From Lentzea pudingi (GTDB taxonomy: Bacteria; Actinomycetota; Actinomycetes; Mycobacteriales; Pseudonocardiaceae): a DNA stretch of 64,000 bases. The translations under genes were made by a program, and so were the position numbers. The stretch is from NCBI RefSeq assembly GCF_014646255.1, contig NZ_BMNC01000018.1, forward strand, positions 62,001 through 126,000, in the 5' to 3' direction. Below the pieces are notes generated by a model. That model was not told the origin of the DNA, did not search any database, and worked only from the letters and a program-made list of their open reading frames with translations. Position 1 is the first letter of the stretch. Every line of letters starts with the position of its first letter. Shown here one piece after another: positions 34,545 through 42,965 of this stretch.

Positions 34545-36707
34545 TCATTTGACCCCCGCGGCGTCCATGCCCCTGAGCTCTTTCTTCAGGTCCTGGATCT
34601 CGTCGCGCAGCCGAGCCGCCAGCTCGAACTGCAGATCGCGGGCGGCGTTCATCATCTGGTCCGACAGCGACTGCACCAGGTCCGCCAGCTCCGACCGGGC
34701 CATCCCTGCCCGCTCGTGCGACGCGACCACGCCCGAGGACCGGCCGCCTTCTCCGGTGGCTCGCTTGCCCCGGGACTGGTTTCGCCCGGACCCGCCGACC
34801 GGGACCTCGTCCTCGATCTCGGAGTACACCGCCTCCAGGATGTCGGTGATCTTCTTCCGCAGCGGCTGCGGATCGATCCCGCGCTCGGTGTTGTACGCGA
34901 CCTGCTTCTCGCGCCGCCGGTTGGTCTCCTCGATCGCGTGCCGCATCGAGTCGGTGATCCGGTCCGCGTACATGTGGACCTCACCGGACACGTTGCGAGC
35001 GGCGCGGCCGATCGTCTGCACCAGCGACGTGCCCGAGCGCAGGAAGCCTTCCTTGTCCGCGTCCAGGATCGCCACCAGCGACACCTCGGGGAGGTCGAGG
35101 CCCTCCCGCAGCAGGTTGATGCCGATCAGCACGTCGAACTCGCCGAGCCGGAGCTGCCGAAGCAGCTCGACGCGGCGCAGGGTGTCGACCTCGGAGTGCA
35201 GGTACCGGACCCGGATCCCCAGCTCCAGCAGGTAGTCCGTCAGGTCCTCCGCCATCTTCTTGGTCAGCGTGGTGACCAGCACCCGCTCGTCGCGCTCGGC
35301 CCGCTCGCGGATCGAGTGCACCAGGTCGTCGATCTGGCCCTCGGTCGGCTTCACGACGACCTCGGGGTCGACGAGGCCGGTCGGCCGGATGACCTGCTCG
35401 ACGAACTCGCCGCCGGCCTGGCCCATCTCGTACGGGCCCGGGGTGGCCGACAGATAGACGACCTGGCCGATCCGGTCGGCGAACTCCTCCCACGTCAGCG
35501 GGCGGTTGTCGAGCGCGGAGGGCAGGCGGAAGCCGTGCTCCACGAGGTTGCGCTTGCGGGACGCGTCGCCCTCGTACATGCCGCCGATCTGCGGCACCGT
35601 CACGTGCGACTCGTCGATGACCATCAGGAAGTCGTCCGGGAAGTAGTCGATCAGCGTCGCCGGTGCCGTGCCCGCCCCGCGGCCGTCGATGTGGCGCGAG
35701 TAGTTCTCGATGCCGTTGCAGAACCCGACCTGCTTCATCATCTCCAGGTCGTACTGGGTGCGCATGCGCAGGCGCTGGGCCTCGAGCAGCTTGCCCTGGC
35801 GCTCCATCTGGGCGAGCGACGTCTCCAGCTCGGCCTCGATGTCGCGGATCGCGCGCTCCATGCGCTCCGGGCCCGCCACGTAGTGCGTCGCGGGGAAGAT
35901 CCGCAGCTCGGAGACCTCCTTCACCACGTCGCCGGTGAGGGGATGCAGGTAGTAGAGCTTGTCGATCTCGTCGCCGAAGAACTCGACGCGGACCGCGAGC
36001 TCCTCGTAGGACGGGATGATCTCGACCGTGTCGCCGCGCACGCGGAACGAGCCGCGGGTGAACGACATGTCGTTGCGCGTGTACTGGACGTCGACCAGCA
36101 GGCGCAGGAACGCGTCGCGGTCGACCTCCACGCCCGTCTCCAGCTGGATCGAGCGGTCGAGGTAAGACTGGGGCGTGCCCAGGCCGTAGATGCACGACAC
36201 CGACGCGACCACGATGACGTCGCGCCTGGTCAGCAGCGACATCGTGGCCGAGTGGCGCAGGCGCTCCACGTCCTCGTTGATCGAGGAGTCCTTCTCGATG
36301 TACGTGTCCGTCTGCGGGATGTACGCCTCGGGCTGGTAGTAGTCGTAGTAGCTGACGAAGTACTCCACCGCGTTGTGCGGGAAGAGCTCCTTCAGCTCGT
36401 TCGCCAGCTGGGCGGCCAGCGTCTTGTTCGGCGCCATCACCAGCGTGGGGCGCTGCAGCTTCTCGACCAGCCACGCCGTCGTCGCCGACTTGCCGGTACC
36501 GGTGGCGCCCAGCAGCACCACGTCGCGCTCACCGGAGCGCACGCGGCGTTCGAGGTCGGCGATCGCAGCCGGCTGGTCGCCTGCCGGCTGGTACTCGCTG
36601 ACCACGCGGAACTGCCCGTCGGTGCGGACGATGTCGCCGACGGGACGGTGCTCGGAGTGCGCCTTGACGGTGCTTTCCTCTGGCGGGAGCTCGGTTGCGA
36701 AAGCCAC
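34545..36707 (-). CDS. uvrB: excinuclease ABC subunit B
   Basis: 720 residues, nucleotide excision repair helicase-like subunit that loads onto DNA with UvrA and recruits UvrC. Walker A GATGTGKSATTAW, the beta-hairpin region VSYYDYYQPEAYIPQTDTYI, motif II MVIDESHVTVPQ, motif V GINLLREGLDLPEVSLV and motif VI QTIGRAARNVSG are all present. The C-terminal UVR domain (SDQMMNAARDLQFELAARLR) binds UvrC. Start GTG 36707 gives VAFATEL and lies 7 bases after a TAACGT box, so the mRNA should be leaderless. The long upstream reading frame over DUF5685 is not coding. A PafBC-type damage promoter precedes it. Confidence 0.97.
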   Translation of the reverse strand: MAFATELPPEESTVKAHSEHRPVGDIVRTDGQFRVVSEYQPAGDQPAAIADLERRVRSGERDVVLLGATGTGKSATTAWLVEKLQRPTLVMAPNKTLAAQLANELKELFPHNAVEYFVSYYDYYQPEAYIPQTDTYIEKDSSINEDVERLRHSATMSLLTRRDVIVVASVSCIYGLGTPQSYLDRSIQLETGVEVDRDAFLRLLVDVQYTRNDMSFTRGSFRVRGDTVEIIPSYEELAVRVEFFGDEIDKLYYLHPLTGDVVKEVSELRIFPATHYVAGPERMERAIRDIEAELETSLAQMERQGKLLEAQRLRMRTQYDLEMMKQVGFCNGIENYSRHIDGRGAGTAPATLIDYFPDDFLMVIDESHVTVPQIGGMYEGDASRKRNLVEHGFRLPSALDNRPLTWEEFADRIGQVVYLSATPGPYEMGQAGGEFVEQVIRPTGLVDPEVVVKPTEGQIDDLVHSIRERAERDERVLVTTLTKKMAEDLTDYLLELGIRVRYLHSEVDTLRRVELLRQLRLGEFDVLIGINLLREGLDLPEVSLVAILDADKEGFLRSGTSLVQTIGRAARNVSGEVHMYADRITDSMRHAIEETNRRREKQVAYNTERGIDPQPLRKKITDILEAVYSEIEDEVPVGGSGRNQSRGKRATGEGGRSSGVVASHERAGMARSELADLVQSLSDQMMNAARDLQFELAARLRDEIQDLKKELRGMDAAGVK

Positions 36708-36714
36708 GGGAAGC

Positions 36715-36737
36715 ACGTTACGCCGAGGGTCTGACAA
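36715..36737 (-). promoter_or_regulatory. PafBC-type DNA-damage promoter of uvrB
   Basis: Minus strand: TTGTCAGAC (36737-36729), 8 bases, then TAACGT (36720-36715). The mycobacterial PafBC-dependent motif is TTGTCRGTG-N8-TAnnnT; the first seven bases, the exact N8 spacing and the -10 agree. This would place uvrB under the RecA-independent mycobacterial-type DNA damage response. Confidence 0.7.
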
Positions 36738-36763
36738 TTTCCGATTACGCCTGGTCAGAGCCC

Positions 36764-37876
36764 CTAATCGCAGGGGCAGCAGCAACAGTCGCAGCAGTTG
36801 CCGTCGCAGTTCGGACCGCAGTCCCCGCCGTCGCACCCGTCCCGCCGCTTGTCGCTCCACGGGCCGGGGAACGGGTCGCGGCAGCAGAACTGGCACGTGC
36901 CGCACATGTAGAGGAACGCCCCGCACCCCTCGAAGCACCCGCGCGGCTGCCGCTGCCAGTTCAGCCTCGGGTACGCCCACAGCCCGCTGCCCGGATCCGA
37001 CCAGCGGGGCTTGCCCGGCGGGTACTCGTGCCGCTTGCGCTTGCCGAAGACCCGGACGACCGACTCCTCCAGCTCGTGCACCATCAGCTTGTGCACGAGG
37101 CGCGAGTCGGTGAACTCCACCTCGGCGAGAGCCAGCCTGACCCCCGCCACGGCGTCCAGGCACAGCCGGTGCGCCTCGGCGACGGACGTCCCGGTGGACA
37201 GCAGCGGGTTCCACGCCCCCGAGGCCCTGTCCTCCTCCAGGTCCTCCGCGGCGTCGATGAGGTGCGCGACCCGCCCGAACAGCCGCCCTACCTCGCGCAA
37301 CGGCTCGGTGTTCTGCGGCCTCCCGGCGATCACAGCGGTCTGCGCGAAGGCGAACCCCGTCGCGGTCTCGGTCGGCTCGGTGACCACGAGCACGGAACTG
37401 CCCAGCCCGGCTCCGGCCTCCACCTCGGGCTGCCGCCGGACCGCGTCCACCATCACCGACGCGTCGAACCCGAGGCCGGAGGCCGTCTCCAGGCCCTTGG
37501 CGGCCCAGCGCCGCGCCACCACCCGTCCCGCCCACGGCACCCGGCCCGCGAGCCCGTCGCCGTCGTCCATGTGGTCCTGGATCTTCAACGACGCCAGCAC
37601 CAGCGACACCGACGCCGCGAGCCGCGCCCCGTCACCGATGGCCACGTCCGCGGACTTCATGCCGCGCAGCGCACACGGCCCGGCGGTCCGCCGCGAAACG
37701 CCGGACTGCGCCTCCACCACGGCCGAGATCATCAGCCCGTCGTAGTTGGTGACGAGGCGCGCGAGATGACCGTGCTCGTCGCGCAACGACAGGCACATTC
37801 CACAAAGGTGTGAGAGCCACGAGGACCGCAGCTCAGCGCCCAACCTGTTGCGACAGGGGCGGATGATCCCGAACAT
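36764..37876 (-). CDS. DUF5685-family protein with Cys-cluster C-terminus
   Basis: 370 residues. It opens MFGIIRPCRNRLGAELRSSW and continues LCGMCLSLRDEHGHLARLVT, giving an N-terminal C-x(n)-C-x2-C set, then a long helical domain (residues 90-320) resembling phytoene-synthase-like all-helical proteins (HLIDAAEDLEEDRASGAWNP, with D-x-x-x-D). The end is cysteine-rich: GCFEGCGAFLYMCGTCQFCC and CDGGDCGPNCDGNCCDCCCC. This is DUF5685, common in actinomycetes and unassigned; metal or Fe-S binding is plausible. ATG 37876 lies 7 bases after a TAGGAT box. It is divergent from DUF402 gene 1. Confidence 0.8.
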   Translation of the reverse strand: MFGIIRPCRNRLGAELRSSWLSHLCGMCLSLRDEHGHLARLVTNYDGLMISAVVEAQSGVSRRTAGPCALRGMKSADVAIGDGARLAASVSLVLASLKIQDHMDDGDGLAGRVPWAGRVVARRWAAKGLETASGLGFDASVMVDAVRRQPEVEAGAGLGSSVLVVTEPTETATGFAFAQTAVIAGRPQNTEPLREVGRLFGRVAHLIDAAEDLEEDRASGAWNPLLSTGTSVAEAHRLCLDAVAGVRLALAEVEFTDSRLVHKLMVHELEESVVRVFGKRKRHEYPPGKPRWSDPGSGLWAYPRLNWQRQPRGCFEGCGAFLYMCGTCQFCCRDPFPGPWSDKRRDGCDGGDCGPNCDGNCCDCCCCPCD

Positions 37877-37926
37877 GCGCGGCATCCTAAGTGGCCGCGG
37901 CGCCCGGCGATGGCAGTATCGCGGAC

Positions 37927-38436
37927 GTGGCACACATCCATCCGCCGAAGATCGAGTACTTCGACCTGGACGCCAAGAGCAACACCGACCCCAAGGGGCA
38001 GCTGAGGAGCGTCGACGAGTTCCGGCTCACGCCGACGGGCCTCTACATGTTCCGGCCGCTCGCCGGGCATCCGAAGATCAGCCACTTCGAGAGCTGGTTC
38101 CTGCCCAAGCTCAACCTCCGCGTGACCCGCCAGTCGTGGCACCCCGGTCATCGGCTCGACTTCGACTTCTACGTCGACGTCGTGGAGATCAACGCGATCG
38201 GCAGCGTCTGGAAGACGACCGATATGTACCTCGACCTGATAGTCCGAACGGGCCACAGCGTGACCGTTCTGGACACGGATGAGTTGATCTCCGCGGTTCA
38301 GCACGAGTTTCTCTCCCCGCAACGTGCGCAACGGGCGCTGGAAACCACCTACTCGGCGGTGTCCGGCATTTCAGCGCACGGTCACGATGTGGTCAGGTGG
38401 CTCACCTATTCGGGTTGTCCCACGACCTGGCGTTGA
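37927..38436 (+). CDS. DUF402 domain protein (paralogue 1)
   Basis: 169 residues. DUF402 signature: YMFRPLAGHPKISHFESWFL, NLRVTRQSWHPGHRLDFDFY, EINAIGSVWKTTDMYLDLIV and TVLDTDELISAVQHEFLSPQ, with a helical C-terminus. The Staphylococcus member of the fold is a nucleoside di/triphosphatase and others are tRNA-associated, but the paired paralogues of actinomycetes are uncharacterised. GTG 37927 starts the conserved part (VAHIHPPKIEYFDL); the GTG at 37891 would add a low-complexity leader. It is followed by a diverged paralogue in the same direction after a 70-base gap. Confidence 0.82.
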   Translation: MAHIHPPKIEYFDLDAKSNTDPKGQLRSVDEFRLTPTGLYMFRPLAGHPKISHFESWFLPKLNLRVTRQSWHPGHRLDFDFYVDVVEINAIGSVWKTTDMYLDLIVRTGHSVTVLDTDELISAVQHEFLSPQRAQRALETTYSAVSGISAHGHDVVRWLTYSGCPTTWR

Positions 38437-38524
38437 TATACAGAGAGTGTTCGTCACCTGACCGTGACGTAACAAATCGACCCGGCGTGTAACTGGGAGC
38501 ACATATTTGACTACGCTCGGCGGC

Positions 38525-39043
38525 GTGGGAGCGGTCACTACACCTCAGTTGGTCGATGTCGTCGACACCATTTCGGGCGTGCGCTCGTATTCGTCGGGTG
38601 GCTCGCGAACTCTCAGTTCGTGCTATGTCGAACGGTGGGGTCTGCGAATCGAGCATCCCACCCCGGAAGACCCGTTCTCGGATTCCGAGGTCACCTGGCT
38701 GATGCCCGAACTGGGCCTGCGCCTGACCACCTACCGCCCGCGTTCCCGGCACGCGCGCAGCAGCCCGAGCGTGCTGTCGGCGGTGCGGGTCGAACGCGAC
38801 CACCGCCACTGGCAGACCACCGACCTGCTGCTGGGACTGGCCGTCCCCGGCGGCACCACGGCCCGCATCGTGCGCAGCGAGGACTTCGCCGCCGCCGTCG
38901 CGGGCCGCGTGCTGCGACCGGGCGACGCCGACCAGGCGCTGCGCACGGTCCACCGCACCCTCGAAGAGCTGAGCAACGTCAACCACAACCTGACGTCGTG
39001 GCTGACGTGGCAGGGCATCTACGACTCCTGGCCGCCCCTGTAG
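38525..39043 (+). CDS. diverged DUF402-like protein (paralogue 2)
   Basis: 172 residues. It aligns with paralogue 1 along its whole length: HWQTTDLLLGLAVPGGTTAR against VWKTTDMYLDLIVRTGHSVT, DADQALRTVHRTLEELSNVN against RAQRALETTYSAVSGISAHG, and HNLTSWLTWQGIYDSWP against HDVVRWLTYSGCPTTW. Residues in the central sheet have changed, so one active site may be altered. GTG 38525 lies 7 bases after a TACGCT box (38512-38517) and is preferred to TTG 38507. The 3' end overlaps the convergent coaE gene by 25 bases. Confidence 0.68.
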   Translation: MGAVTTPQLVDVVDTISGVRSYSSGGSRTLSSCYVERWGLRIEHPTPEDPFSDSEVTWLMPELGLRLTTYRPRSRHARSSPSVLSAVRVERDHRHWQTTDLLLGLAVPGGTTARIVRSEDFAAAVAGRVLRPGDADQALRTVHRTLEELSNVNHNLTSWLTWQGIYDSWPPL

Positions 39044-40167
39044 GCCTCGACGCGCCGCACGGCCGCCTCCATCCAGGGTTCCTTCGCCTCACCGTAGGCG
39101 AAGCCGCCGGCGTCGCCAGCGAACCGTTGTGACAGCTCGATCTTGAGATCCGCGTACTCCTCCCGCGCCCCGGCGTCGTTCCGCAGCCAGTCCCGGAAGT
39201 CGACGGCCCACCGCCAGTTCGCGGCACCCTCGACCCGCAGGTGCAGGTTCACCCGCCGCCCGGGATCGGCCCCGGCGTGCACCCGCTTGCTCCAGTCACC
39301 CTCACCCCGAGGCGTGTCCTCGTACGGCCCCACGTACGGAAACCCGGCCTGCCCCAACGCTTCCCGCAGGTCGTCAGCGGTCTCCATGTCCTCAACGGCA
39401 AGCTGGAAGTCGAGCACGTCCTTCGCCGCGAGCCCAGGCACAGAGGTCGACCCGATGTGCTCAACGTGCCGCCCACCTGCAGCCAAGCTGATCCGCCGGG
39501 CAATCCGCCGAGCCTGCGCGGGCCACCGCCCGTCGTAGGGCACCACAATCGGCGCCCCGGACGCGTACGCCCCTGACCGCAGGTTCTTCTCGAACCCCAC
39601 CAACCGATCCCACAGCCCAGTGACGTCCGGAACCTCACCACTGTTGTCGAGCCACACGTCCGCAACGGCCGCCCGCTGCTCATCAGTCGCCTGAGCGGCA
39701 ATGCGCTTCTCAGCGTCCTGCCGATCCATCCCCCGGCTCGTCACGAGCCGCTCCAGCCGCGTGGCTGAGTCCGCAAAGACGACGATCACCAGGTGGTACA
39801 CGGCCGCCATGTCCCGCTCCACCAGCAGGGGGATGTCGTGCACGACGATGGCGTCCTCAGGAGCCTCGGCCATCCGCTGCCCGGTCAGCGCACCGATACG
39901 AGGATGCGTGATCCCGTTGAGCGTCTGCCGAGCCTCCTCGGAAGCAAACGCCTTGGCAGCCAACGCAGCCCGGTCAAGCGAGCCGTCAGCCTGAAGCACA
40001 TCCTCACCGAACGCCTTGACGACCTCGGCAAGCCCGTCACTGCCAGGCTCGAGAACCTCACGCGCCAACTTGTCCGCGTCGATCACAACGGCGCCGTTCT
40101 CCACGAGCAACCGCGCGATCGTCGACTTCCCGGACCCGATTCCCCCGGTCAACCCCACCCTGAGCAT
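39019..40167 (-). CDS. coaE: dephospho-CoA kinase fused to a GrpB domain
   Basis: 382 residues. Residues 1-195 are dephospho-CoA kinase, the last step of CoA synthesis: P-loop GLTGGIGSGKSTIARLL, DADKLAREVLEPGSDG, HPRIGALTGQRM, VVHDIPLLVERDM and VIVVFADSATRLERL. Residues about 205-382 are a GrpB/UPF0157 nucleotidyltransferase-like domain: VVPYDGRWPAQARRIARRIS, HVEHIGSTSVPGLAAKDVLD (the GSTS-x-PG-x-x-K-x-x-D motif) and HLRVEGAANWRWAVDFRDWL. The same fusion is known from mycobacteria. ATG 40167 lies 7 bases after a TAATCT box. Monocistronic or followed by no gene on this strand for a while. Confidence 0.95.
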   Translation of the reverse strand: MLRVGLTGGIGSGKSTIARLLVENGAVVIDADKLAREVLEPGSDGLAEVVKAFGEDVLQADGSLDRAALAAKAFASEEARQTLNGITHPRIGALTGQRMAEAPEDAIVVHDIPLLVERDMAAVYHLVIVVFADSATRLERLVTSRGMDRQDAEKRIAAQATDEQRAAVADVWLDNSGEVPDVTGLWDRLVGFEKNLRSGAYASGAPIVVPYDGRWPAQARRIARRISLAAGGRHVEHIGSTSVPGLAAKDVLDFQLAVEDMETADDLREALGQAGFPYVGPYEDTPRGEGDWSKRVHAGADPGRRVNLHLRVEGAANWRWAVDFRDWLRNDAGAREEYADLKIELSQRFAGDAGGFAYGEAKEPWMEAAVRRVEAYRGGQES

Positions 40168-40177
40168 GCCGGTCAGA

Positions 40178-40795
40178 TTAGACCGGAGGCGTCATGGACT
40201 GCGCGGCCAGCACAGGAAGGATCGCGATGAGCTTCTCCTTGGGGATGAAGTTGTTCCTGTTGCGCACCACGAACGTCGACTTCCCCAGGGACCCGATGAG
40301 CAACTGCTCGTCCTTGCCCTCGACCAACGTCCCCTTCTGCTTGCCGACGTCGACCTCGGAGACCTTCGCCCCCGCAGCCCGCTCAGCCTCAACACTCTCC
40401 GAGACACGAGTACGAGCCGTCAGATCGTCCGTGTACGTAGACAACCCAATGACGATCTTGGCATCCAGGAGCCCCTTCTTCTCGGGAATCCCGTAGTAGC
40501 AGTCGATCTTCCCGGTCCGCCCGATCCCGGGCTCCTTGATCCCGATGATGATCCGAGGCTCCCCAGGCAACTCCTGCCCGATGGCCGAGTTCATGACATC
40601 AACGGACACCACGAGCTCACAGTCGTCCGGCAACGCCCGATCCACCATCACCGGCACCCGAGAGGGAACCGTGGAAGGGGTGATCCGAGGAATCTGCGGC
40701 GGCGGCGCCTGAGTCTGCGGCACGGCAGAAGAGCAGGCAGTGCAGACCACCAGCACACCCGCACCCAGTGCGACGAAGAACCTGTTCCCACGCAT
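40178..40795 (-). CDS. secreted lipoprotein of unknown function (DUF3558-like)
   Basis: 205 residues. Lipobox signal sequence GAGVLVVCTACSSAVPQTQA, a Pro-rich spacer, and an extracytoplasmic domain with paired cysteines (LPDDCELVVSVDVMNSAIG and TGKIDCYYGIPEKKGLL), then GTLVEGKDEQLLIGSLGKST. The layout resembles the small DUF3558-type lipoproteins of actinomycetes, whose function is unknown. The ATG at 40795 is embedded in the inverted repeat TAGGTT-TGCC-AACCTA (40795-40810). It lies 10 bases upstream of the coaE start on the same strand. Confidence 0.7.
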   Translation of the reverse strand: MRGNRFFVALGAGVLVVCTACSSAVPQTQAPPPQIPRITPSTVPSRVPVMVDRALPDDCELVVSVDVMNSAIGQELPGEPRIIIGIKEPGIGRTGKIDCYYGIPEKKGLLDAKIVIGLSTYTDDLTARTRVSESVEAERAAGAKVSEVDVGKQKGTLVEGKDEQLLIGSLGKSTFVVRNRNNFIPKEKLIAILPVLAAQSMTPPV

Positions 40796-40914
40796 AGGTT
40801 TGCCAACCTACACAACGAGGTTCGGCCTCCACCACAGAGTGAACGGGTAGACCGACCACACGCAAGCGACGCCGCAGGCGAGCAGTCCGTCTTTCGTCTT
40901 TAGCAAGCGCACTG

Positions 40915-41057
40915 GGCGGTGGGGTCCCATCACGAGTCGCGCCATAGCACTTGCTGCATGCCTGAAGGGTGTCAACTCGACACGCTTTTCGTCGAGTTGA
41001 CACCCCTCCAGGCATGTGGCCCGCTCTTGGCTCGGCTCGTGATGGGACCCCACCGCC
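40915..41057. repeat. 143-bp nested palindromic element
   Basis: Three nested stems share one axis. The outer one is 22 bp perfect (GGCGGTGGGGTCCCATCACGAG at 40915-40936 with 41036-41057). The middle one is 8 bp (CATGCCTG 40957-40964 with 41009-41016). The inner one is 15 bp perfect (GGGTGTCAACTCGAC 40967-40981 with 40991-41005) closed by a 9-base loop. It occupies the gap between the lipoprotein and rpsA. It is probably an interspersed non-coding repeat of the host chromosome. Small ORFs through it are not believed. The flanks (40796-40914, 41058-41153) show nothing else. Confidence 0.8.
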
Positions 41058-41153
41058 AACGCAACCCAGCTACGCAACCGGCAGCCGCTCAAAGCAACAG
41101 GCGTGCCATCTACCCGCAGGCAGCGCGGGCCCCCTGATCAGATTGCCGGGGGT

Positions 41154-41172
41154 CTGGGGGCAGAGCCCCCAG
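41154..41172. repeat. short GC-rich interspersed hairpin
   Basis: CTGGGGGC (41154-41161), loop AGA, GCCCCCAG (41165-41172), inside the sequence GGGGGTCTGGGGGCAGAG. From memory, this palindrome is scattered through many actinomycete intergenic regions. Its function is not established. Confidence 0.6.
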
Positions 41173-41241
41173 GGGAACCGCGCAACCGCCACCCGCCAAC
41201 CCAACAGGGGAACGCATCCCAACAGACGCGCCAACAACAAA

Positions 41242-41273
41242 GACCCCCACACCCAAACTCGGGTGCAGGGGCC
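41242..41273 (-). terminator. intrinsic terminator of rpsA
   Basis: On the minus strand GGCCCCTGCACCC pairs with GGGTGTGGGGGTC across a 6-base loop (one bulged region), followed by TTTGTTGTTGG. It begins 23 bases after the rpsA stop. Confidence 0.8.
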
Positions 41274-41295
41274 TTCGAAGGGTCTAACCAGCGAC

Positions 41296-42786
41296 TCACA
41301 TACCGCCGGACAGCTTCTCCCGCAGAGCAGCAAGCTGCTCGTCAGAAGCCAGCGTGCCACCGGACTGAGCCGGCGCGCCAACGGAAGCGGAAGGAGCGTC
41401 GCCACCGGAGGTGTAGTTGCCCGCACCCTCGGCCGAAGCCTCTTCCTCGGCCTCGGCGGCCTTGCGGATCTGCTTCATGTGGGCCTCGTAACGAGTGTGC
41501 GCCTCGGCGTACTGGCGCTCCCACTCCTCACGCTGCTTGTCGAAGCCCTCGCCCCACTCCTGCGACTCCGGGTCGAAGCCCTCGGGGTAGATGTAGTTGC
41601 CCTGGTCGTCGTACTCGGCGGCCATGCCGTACTGGGTCGGGTCGAACTCGGAGTCGACCGTGAAGCCCTCGTTGGCCTGCTTGAGCGACAGCGAGATGCG
41701 GCGACGGTCGAGGTCGATGTCGATGACCTTGACCATGACGTCGTCGCCGACCTGCACGACCTGTTCCGGGATCTCGACGTGGCGCTCGGCCAGCTCGGAG
41801 ATGTGGACCAGGCCCTCGATGCCCTCGTCCACGCGGACGAACGCACCGAACGGAACCAGCTTCGTGACCTTGCCCGGCACGATCTGACCGATCGCGTGGG
41901 TGCGGGCGAACTGGCGCCACGGGTCTTCCTGCGTGGCCTTCAGCGACAGGGAGACGCGCTCGCGCTCCATGTCGACGTCGAGGACCTCGACGGTGACTTC
42001 CTGGCCGACCTCGACAACCTCGGACGGGTGGTCGATGTGCTTCCAGGACAGCTCCGAGACGTGGACGAGACCGTCGACGCCACCCAGGTCCACGAAGGCA
42101 CCGAAGTTGACGATCGAGGACACGACGCCCTTGCGGACCTGGCCCTTCTGCAGCTGGTTGAGGAACTCGCTGCGGACCTCGGACTGGGTCTGCTCGAGCC
42201 ACGCGCGGCGGGACAGGACCACGTTGTTGCGGTTCTTGTCCAGCTCGATGATCTTCGCCTCGAGCTCACGGCCGACGTACGGCTGGAGGTCGCGGACGCG
42301 ACGCATCTCGACGAGCGAGGCGGGGAGGAAGCCGCGGAGGCCGATGTCGAGGATGAGACCACCCTTGACGACCTCGATGACCGTGCCCTTGACGGGCTCG
42401 TCCTTCTCCTTGAGGGCCTCGATGGTGCCCCACGCGCGCTCGTACTGGGCGCGCTTCTTGGAGAGGATCAGACGGCCTTCCTTGTCCTCCTTCTGGAGAA
42501 CAAGTGCCTCGACCTCGTCACCGACCTTGACGACCTCGTTGGGGTCGACGTCGTGCTTGATCGACAGTTCGCGCGAGGGGATGACGCCCTCGGTCTTGTA
42601 GCCGATGTCGAGCAGGACCTCGTCCCGGTCGACCTTGACGATCGTGCCCTCAACGATGTCGCCATCGTTGAAGTACTTGATCGTCTTGTCGATAGCTGCG
42701 AGGAAGTCCTCCTCCGTCCCGATGTCGTTGATCGCGACCTGCTTGGGAGCAGCGGCAACGGGGGCGGTGGTGGTGTCGGTGGACAT
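41296..42786 (-). CDS. rpsA: 30S ribosomal protein S1
   Basis: 496 residues. Four S1 RNA-binding repeats are visible, starting at about residues 30, 115, 200 and 285: GDIVEGTIVKVDRDEVLLDI, GTVIEVVKGGLILDIGLRGF, VSSIVNFGAFVDLGGVDGLV and VTKLVPFGAFVRVDEGIEGL. An acidic, Ala/Gly-rich actinobacterial C-terminal tail (AEAEEEASAEGAGNYTSGGD) ends ALREKLSGGM. It helps mRNA binding on the 30S subunit. Start ATG 42786 (MSTDTTTAPVAAAPKQVAI) matches actinobacterial S1 proteins. It has its own terminator and a probable promoter at 42911-42940. Confidence 0.97.
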   Translation of the reverse strand: MSTDTTTAPVAAAPKQVAINDIGTEEDFLAAIDKTIKYFNDGDIVEGTIVKVDRDEVLLDIGYKTEGVIPSRELSIKHDVDPNEVVKVGDEVEALVLQKEDKEGRLILSKKRAQYERAWGTIEALKEKDEPVKGTVIEVVKGGLILDIGLRGFLPASLVEMRRVRDLQPYVGRELEAKIIELDKNRNNVVLSRRAWLEQTQSEVRSEFLNQLQKGQVRKGVVSSIVNFGAFVDLGGVDGLVHVSELSWKHIDHPSEVVEVGQEVTVEVLDVDMERERVSLSLKATQEDPWRQFARTHAIGQIVPGKVTKLVPFGAFVRVDEGIEGLVHISELAERHVEIPEQVVQVGDDVMVKVIDIDLDRRRISLSLKQANEGFTVDSEFDPTQYGMAAEYDDQGNYIYPEGFDPESQEWGEGFDKQREEWERQYAEAHTRYEAHMKQIRKAAEAEEEASAEGAGNYTSGGDAPSASVGAPAQSGGTLASDEQLAALREKLSGGM

Positions 42787-42910
42787 TAGGTAGGTGGCTC
42801 CGGTACGGATTGGCATCGATGGCTTGGTAGTGGTGCGCGCGCAGCGTCGCAGCGACCTGGAATCCGGCGGGTCTGGATCATGGGCAGCACTAACCCACTA
42901 CGCACGCGAT

Positions 42911-42940
42911 ATCGTACGCGGCCGCGAGACGCGCAAGCAA
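42911..42940 (-). promoter_or_regulatory. probable rpsA promoter with a long leader
   Basis: Minus strand: TTGCTT (42940-42935), 18-base spacer, TACGAT (42916-42911). It would give a 5' leader of about 120 bases before the rpsA ATG at 42786. The assignment rests only on box similarity. Confidence 0.4.
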
Positions 42941-42965
42941 ACCAGCCCCCATGTGAAGGAGCAGT

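Noticed and set aside
36708..37535. N-terminal extension of UvrB through the DUF5685 gene
   Set aside because: The extension is Arg/Gly-rich, unlike any UvrB, and the PafBC-type promoter with its -10 box places the start at 36707.
40617..41137. Small ORFs crossing the 143-bp palindrome
   Set aside because: Their sequence is dictated by the palindrome, there is no ribosome site, and they overlap the lipoprotein gene on the same or opposite strand.
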